Source: Paraphysomonas bandaiensis
Lineage: Eukaryota; Chrysophyceae
Assembly (NCBI GenBank): GCA_965644295.1
Contig: CBFFRP010000288.1
Coordinates: forward strand, 372,001-436,000
Reading direction: 5' to 3'
DNA: 64,000 nucleotides
The notes beneath the pieces were generated by a model. The model was not told where the DNA came from and did not search any database. It was given only the letters and a program-made list of their open reading frames with translations. Position numbers and translations under genes: made by a program. Shown piece by piece: positions 58,530 to 64,000 of this stretch; position 1 is the stretch's first letter; every line of letters starts with the position of its first letter.

Positions 58530-58947
58530 ATGGAGGGAGAACCTAAAATGGAGGTTCATGACTCTAGTCTGTTTCATTTAGCTCTGAGTTGGATCAGAGC
58601 AATGATTATTGAAGAACAACAGTCGATATCGAGTGCTGATGAGCAGCGCGTCAGAGATATTGGACTCGTTACTGGATTAGATGATGCTGACACCAATAGG
58701 AGGGTGTTACATATTATAGGCATATTGAGATACAATGGTGGCTTTTACATTCCCCACGTATCACGTACACCTATATATCTCTATATCATACTATAGTTTT
58801 GATATCTCCGTCAGTCGTCTATTAAATACTACTATTTCTTCTCTCAATCGATTAACAAACCAAAATAATCCATATCATAAAATATGTACATTAGAGAAAT
58901 GTGTATATAATCGGTCAGTGTTATCATCTAGCGCACTATATTCTTGA
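58530..58947 (+). CDS. Small hypothetical protein, probably two exons
   Basis: The first part (58530 to about 58704, MEGEPKMEVHDSSLFHLALS, ADEQRVRDIGLVTGLDDAD) has clear coding composition and a good start context (ACCATGG). A possible donor GTGTTA at 58705 and acceptor ACTATAG at 58793 would lead into a second open stretch (FDISVSRLLNTTISSLNRL..) ending at 58947, but the phases do not match exactly. Without splicing the frame ends at 58796 after a hydrophobic IYLYIIL. No family recognised; about 85-110 residues. Confidence 0.45.
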
Positions 58948-59575
58948 AAGCAAACACGTCTTTAACAAACAGTGCAAGAGAACAGACTATAATTCAGCTC
59001 CATGTCCTTGAGAATACACCTTCAAGCACTGCAATACATCACAGTGTCGACTCATATATAGCTCAAGACTCTCTGCCGCTGAATATTTTGGAAAGAGCAA
59101 TTACTCATCACTTATGACCTGGTTTGGAACAATACTTTGAAGCTAAGGTCAGTGGTTGGACACTTCCACCTCTATGTCCTCAGATGCTCTGGAGATATCT
59201 GGATATATAGAGAGCCCGAATCTATAGAAACATGCATTTTCAGGATTTCTAAAATCGGATTTCATGGTTCTGCTGCCCTGGAAATTGGTTGAGGCAAAAA
59301 ATCGCAATAAAAGACTCTGAAAAGTGGGTATTTTCAACACCACAGCCATAAAAAGCGGTGCTAATGGGGATACATAAGCAAAAACGGCGATATTTGGGTG
59401 ATCTCTCCCACATAAAACTGCCTTGGTGTAAAACCACAGTACAATGATACGTTATGCAGCATGCAGCACAGTGCTACGAAATGTTCCCCTTCTATATGAT
59501 ATGAGACCACAGCAAGTGTCAACACTGTCATCACAGGTAAACATATTACTAGATTGATTTGTTATATTTACAATT
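58948..59575. other. Intergenic region, 5' of the p25-alpha gene
   Basis: 628 bp; moderately GC-rich patches near 59150-59450 with short open frames on both strands but no start, splice or family support. GTTATGCAGCATGCAGCACAG at about 59450 recalls the promoter word CAGCAG only loosely. Confidence 0.4.
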
Positions 59576-60667
59576 ATGGGAGCGGGGGCATCAGCATTGC
59601 CTGCACTGTTAAATGAAGAGGAATTAAAGGCTATGTGTGGTGATAAATACGATGAAACATACTTCAATGCTCTGAAGAATGAAGATGGGCTTGTCTATAG
59701 CACTGTTTTATGTAGAATTGCAGAAAGTTCTGTTGAACGAGAAGTGTTACATTTATACAGTGCGTACTGTCCCAAAGGTGGGATGACAGAGAATATCTTC
59801 ATCAGCTTATGTAGAGATACTAAGCTCTTAAATAAGGGCCTTTTCTCCGTCCAAGATGCAGAAAAATTGTATCGAAAATGCAAAAGCGAGGCGGATGATT
59901 CATCAGTTCGAACGATTTCGTACAAGACATGGAGATATGAAATTATACCCGATATTGCGTCAAGGAAAGGCATGGAGGTAGAAAAGCTTCTTCTAAAGCT
60001 CTCGCAGTGTGACGACGCAATATCGAATGTGAAATCGAGAAGAGATGACCACGAAGTTGCTAAACCAGAGGAGTTTTCTACTAAAGTAGTAGAGGAGAGA
60101 GATACGCTGATGGATATTAAATCGCACCCTGTGCATTGCTTGGCCAATGCCTTCAGTGATGTTCACCACAATGCTGTAATTAAGATTCAAAATGCCCAGC
60201 GATCGAAGCTAGCCAAAAAAGAAGTCAGCAGGCAGAAAGAGGTATGTTTTTGTTGCGTGTCTACAGCCACCCTGAATATGTTTTTGCGGTAGATCCGGAA
60301 GGCATCTCTAGCTAAGGTTCCTTTAGTTCACTGCAGTATGGGCGAAGAGAGTGAGACTATATTTCGTAACATTTTCCACGAATACTGTCCTCGTGGTGAA
60401 ATTAGTGAAAAAGTATTCAAGATAATTCTGAACGATGCCAATTGTTTTGATAAAAAGCTCACTCCTTATGACGCCGAGTTCATATTTCAAAAATCCAAAG
60501 CCATGGCTGCCGGAAAGAACAGTGATTACCGCCACTGTGTTGTACACAACAAACGCCTCACCTATGAGGCATTTCGTGATTTAACAATTAAGGAGGCAGC
60601 ACTATTCAAAGAAGTTTCTGTTGATAAGCTCATTAATCTCGTGGCAACTAATATATCGAATAAGTAA
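59576..60667 (+). CDS. p25-alpha (TPPP)-like protein with two p25 domains and an IQ motif
   Basis: Two exons, 59576-60241 and 60293-60667; 346 residues, TAA. The start MGAGASALPALL fits N-myristoylation. First p25-alpha-like domain at residues 55-140 (VLHLYSAYCPKGGMTENIFI, KLLNKGLFSVQDAEKLYRK, ISYKTWRYEIIPDIASRKGM) and a second at 235-340 (IFRNIFHEYCPRGEISEKVF, KKLTPYDAEFIFQK, LTYEAFRDLTIKEAALFKEV). Between them an IQ-like helix (AVIKIQNAQRSKLAKKEV) may bind calmodulin. p25-alpha proteins bundle microtubules and are associated with axonemes in protists. Membrane anchoring by the acyl group could place it at the cortex or flagellum. Confidence 0.85.
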
Positions 60668-62588
60668 CTGTCCAGCGGTAGTTGGATTGGCATGTTTCCG
60701 AATATTGCACCACTGCTGATTGCCTCCATTGTGTATGCTATTGGTATAAATATCCAAGAACTCTGACAAATATGTACCGTACATAGGCTGTGTATTATGT
60801 TGATCCTGCTGAACGTTCTTATAGGCATGGTTAATCATTTGGACTACACTATATGTGTTTCGAGTCTATTTCCTAATTCTTATATTGCTAGAGTAACTGA
60901 ATTAATAAAGTATCGTAATACTGCGGTGCATGTGTACTTACTTAAACGTTTACGATAGTGATGGGCACAATGATATGGAATAGTGAAAAACGTTTTTTGT
61001 GACATTGTAATGTTTTGTTGAGAATGTGGAAGTGGTCAGTTCAACCGGAATAGTATGTCTACCCTCGATACATATACATAAAAATACTTGAAAAAAAAAC
61101 AGAAGTCATTTGTGTTAAGTTCATCATTATTAAATGCAATATAAATTTATATAATAACTACGCAGTAGTTCATAAAGCAATGAGTATGACTTCAACGTAA
61201 ACGCAGTTGATTACAAATTAATTCTAGAATTTTGATAACAATAATGCACACATGTATCAGATGAACATTCAACTAAGCCATATATAGACATTTAAATAAT
61301 CAAAAAACATACGATTGAAAAGGAAGCTAGCTTTCTTCAAATTATCGTAACATATATTATTTGTTAAAAACAGTCTACTATCAATTGGAGCACTTCTATA
61401 GTATTCATAAACACCTGACATATTAAGATGGCGTATACATAGTTCATAGTGCGCATACAATGCTAATCCAATAAGTAAAGAAGAATGAGGAAAAAGAGGT
61501 TAAATATCTCGATGTAATCAACACTACACACCTGTGTATAGCTTTAACTTTGACTACGAGTCTTGCTGGATATCTAATCATGTTCTATCTTTGTCTACAT
61601 TCTACTTAACCCACTGCAAATACTTAGGATTCGCGTGCTCGGGTATACCTAAAAACAATCAACTATGGATCCTGTTCAAAAATAATCTTTGCAACTCCTC
61701 CCTCATCACCACCTTTAACTAATGTCAGATAGTACAACGCATTGCAGAAGTATATGACAAAGGTTCATGCAACATGGCGAGGCATTCATAACAACTCGTT
61801 CGGATGCTAATAGTAGTTAGAAGAAACGGAAATAATAACCGTTGGCTCGTGTATATAAGTAATATGCATTCGGAATATGGGTGCTTGAGGGGACTTGTGT
61901 TGATCACCAGTCTTCTCTTATTAGGAATTTTTATCTGTTGTAATCACCCTCAAGTTCTCAGACAAGTCGGTTGATCCTTCACTAATCTGCTTCTGGTATA
62001 TATAATCACTTTTCATTAAACCAGAGTAATTAAATAGCTGATGAAGTATGCACCCTCCCCCCTCGCGAATCTGCAAAGACTTTCCACTACATCTGACACC
62101 TGAGTGAAATCTCTAAATGAACAGTACGACAGGGAGTATTATAGTCTCAGCATGTGTCGTCAGAGGAAAACATTTCTGATATTTTGACTAAGTTTATGCC
62201 GTTGTTTCTAATCTATCTTTCATCCAAAAGACTACTAGACTTGCACAAGTGTGTTGCTGGTCGTTGGACTGAAAGAAGGATACTTAGTTGTCACAAAACA
62301 CGCCTATTTTATGGAGATCTTCCACACATAAATGTAAAAACTCTAATTTTATCTCATAAACCACCTATTTTCAGAGTAAAATGGTAACTTCGTACTGTAC
62401 ACTGTATAATTCGAGTATGAATATTCGTGTTTTTTATTATCCCTCATATGGGATATTATAAAACAGTTGAAAGTTTTAGGAGTGCTTCAATGATATGATG
62501 ACGATAGTTGCTCCTAACATACACACAATTATTATCACAAAGAATTGAAAAATATCTTGATCTATACGAATTCTCACCTACAAAGAAA
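60668..62588. other. Intergenic region with one retroelement scrap
   Basis: About 1.9 kb, AT-rich. Apart from the copia scrap at about 62130-62240, no exon, tRNA or repeat could be supported. Confidence 0.45.
62130..62240 (+). mobile_element. Short Ty1/copia integrase/RNase H-end remnant
   Basis: Reads SSEENISDILTKFMPLFLIY, which fits the conserved end of copia RNase H (xxSEENxADIxTKxLPxxxF). Only about 35 codons are recognisable and the flanking frame is broken. Confidence 0.45.
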
Positions 62589-63135
62589 ATGTATAGAGGA
62601 ATAGCTTTATTGTCTCTCCTTGTTGTCGTTGCATCTCAAGCCTCGGAGACAACGGATAATGGAATCATCGTATTTAGTCCTGAAACTGCAGAGGAGCTTA
62701 TCTTCTCATCCCCTATCAAGGTGCGAGTATAAGTAATTGTAAAATGTATTAGCTGATGATGTTGAACTGTAGAAACATTGCTTGTTTTTCACAGATGCAG
62801 ATGCGGACCATCATGATGATGCTGTCAGTATGTTCTCCTCCATTGCATCTCAGTACAATGGCGAACTCCTCGTCGTCAATGTTCCACATACAGAGGAGCA
62901 AATTTTAAATCACTTTGGAGTGAAAACTGGTACGAAACTAACGATATTTTATTCTGCATTAGAATAACAATGAATATATGATGCAGATGATCTCCCGGCA
63001 CTTGTCCTTGTTGATGCATCAGGACCCTCTGTACAAACTTTCCCGTATGGTGGCGATGTGCTGGATGTCGTCCGAGTTGGTGGATTTATCGGAGCTTTGT
63101 ATAACAGTGAATTAAGCGCTGGAAATGACCTATGA
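62589..63135 (+). CDS. Small secreted/ER thioredoxin-like (PDI b'-type) protein
   Basis: Three exons: 62589-62720, 62773-62929, 62987-63135; 145 residues, TGA. Residues 1-20 are a signal peptide (MYRGIALLSLLVVVASQA). The rest follows the thioredoxin-6 / PDI b' pattern: KHCLFFTDAD, AVSMFSSIASQYNGELLVV, HFGVKTDDLPALVLVDASG, FPYGGDVLDVVRVGGFI. There is no CxxC active site, so no redox catalysis; such domains bind peptides or partners. No KDEL-like end is seen (ends GNDL). It is much shorter than full PDI and seems to be a single-domain protein. Confidence 0.82.
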
Positions 63136-64000
63136 GATAAATAGAATGAATATTCGGAGTAGCAGTGTGAAGTATATTTATGATTGGGTGGGAACTGTTG
63201 TGGCTTATTTAGTACTAGATGCACAAATTCGGTATATTGTATTAGTAGAAACGGCTTCAGTAAAACCATTCTTAAGTGTACATTCCAAATTGATTCCGTG
63301 TCCGCATAATAGCTAATTGTGCTAAACATGAGGTCCAGATTAACAACGCAACTACACAATATGTCAATCTGTAACTCAACAACAACAATGTTATATCTGT
63401 AGTAGTGATATTAGAATTTTGATTTAATATTGGTGATGTACTGTCAGAACACTTTAGTTGCTTGTGATTGAGTACTGTTAAGAATTGAGGACAGGTTACA
63501 TAGGAACAACCGAATATATATCAGAGATCATAGTAGTACAGCAGGAGCACTATCTTTTAGCTTGACTACTAGCTACTATATGTAAGTTTACGTGGTCAAT
63601 GAGCGATGAGTGTATTAATAAAATCACTTGGACATTAAGGGGTTAAACACAGTCTTTAGAACGGAAGTATTAGTGTATTAGTCAGTTAGTCAGCAACAGT
63701 ACGTAAAGAAAAGGTAAATTATCTTAGTAACAGCAAGTATATAGAGTAAGATTTCCCTTTATATCTTTTAATTAGTCAATACTAGTGATCTATTTGTAGC
63801 ATTTTATTCATACGTATAAGTCAGAGCTTAATCACTTACGTCGTGAAACACAAATATCCGTACTATTCAGCTCTTTGCATTATTATGATATACCATACAA
63901 CGTTAAAGTCAATAATGAACACTTCAATTACTTTAAATATATATACTATGCAAGTCTCTTGCTCTTGTGTATCTGTCGAATAGTCGAGCCATTTTGTGTC
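63136..64000. other. Intergenic region to the window end
   Basis: 865 bp, AT-rich; short frames lack splice or start support. Nothing recognised. Confidence 0.45.

Noticed and set aside
1-64000. CRISPR arrays, bacterial operons or plasmid/phage features
   Set aside because: Spliced genes, a tRNA intron and absence of ribosome-binding-site or operon structure show a eukaryotic nuclear sequence; the tandem repeats present are microsatellites.
1-64000. Alternative genetic code with TGA as an amino acid
   Set aside because: Several well-aligned genes (MEIG1, PHYHD1, COQ11-like, U-box) end at TGA exactly where the family ends, so TGA is a stop.

Overview
The window is nuclear DNA from a eukaryotic microbe. 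Almost every gene has short GT..AG introns (about 45-110 nt), coding runs 1-2 kb apart, UTR and intergenic DNA is AT-rich, and TAA, TAG and TGA all serve as stops. A tRNA-His carrying a 21-nt anticodon-loop intron supports this. A MEIG1-like and a p25-alpha (TPPP)-like protein suggest a flagellated cell. A DnaJ-TMEM185-like fusion and a protein with an 'LRxYLxxKLxCxPMRIxKKF' block suggest a stramenopile or other SAR protist; this is inference and the species cannot be named from sequence alone.

Layout. 1-1222: 3' part of a Dispatched/Patched-like RND membrane protein. 1.2-8.7 kb: gene-poor, with tRNA-His, interspersed repeats, a foldback element and decayed exons. 8.75-15.2 kb: divergent ankyrin/U-box E3 ligase (-) and P4-ATPase lipid flippase (+). 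15.2-18.5 kb: repeat-rich, ending in a 429-bp tandem duplication that copies the 3' end of the MEIG1 gene. 18.5-26.7 kb: MEIG1 (-), EMC10 (+), DnaJ-TMEM185 (-), AlaX-type tRNA editing protein (-), and a SAR-type conserved-domain protein (+). 28.1-33.9 kb: PHYHD1 dioxygenase (-), SNF5/SMARCB1 (+), a copia remnant, GSTCD-like methyltransferase (-), COQ11-like reductase (+). 35.5-44.7 kb: unknown disordered protein (-), SIR2-like protein (-), a 226-bp CATA microsatellite, PRPP synthetase-like protein (+), acyl-protein thioesterase (-), CCDC124 (+). 45.9-54.8 kb: a 2906-residue IP3/ryanodine-receptor-like channel (-). 55.5-63.1 kb: putatively myristoylated ubiquitin protease (+), a small unknown gene (+), putatively myristoylated p25-alpha/IQ protein (+), small ER thioredoxin-like protein (+).

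There are no operons; genes are often divergent. The divergent intergenic spaces repeatedly carry a TACTGCTGTA / TACAGCAGTA motif, often with TACTCCAGT, which is a candidate core or proximal promoter element. Functionally the genes cover membrane and Ca2+ signalling, ER biogenesis, ubiquitin turnover, chromatin and ribosome-associated functions.

The most striking observation is in the IP3R-like channel: a complete four-helix voltage-sensor-like module, with six arginines at every third position in its S4, lies in the middle of the otherwise cytosolic region, far from the C-terminal pore. The same protein ends in a C2-like domain. Exon joins given below were deduced by hand from GT/AG sites, and reading phase was verified by adding up exon lengths.
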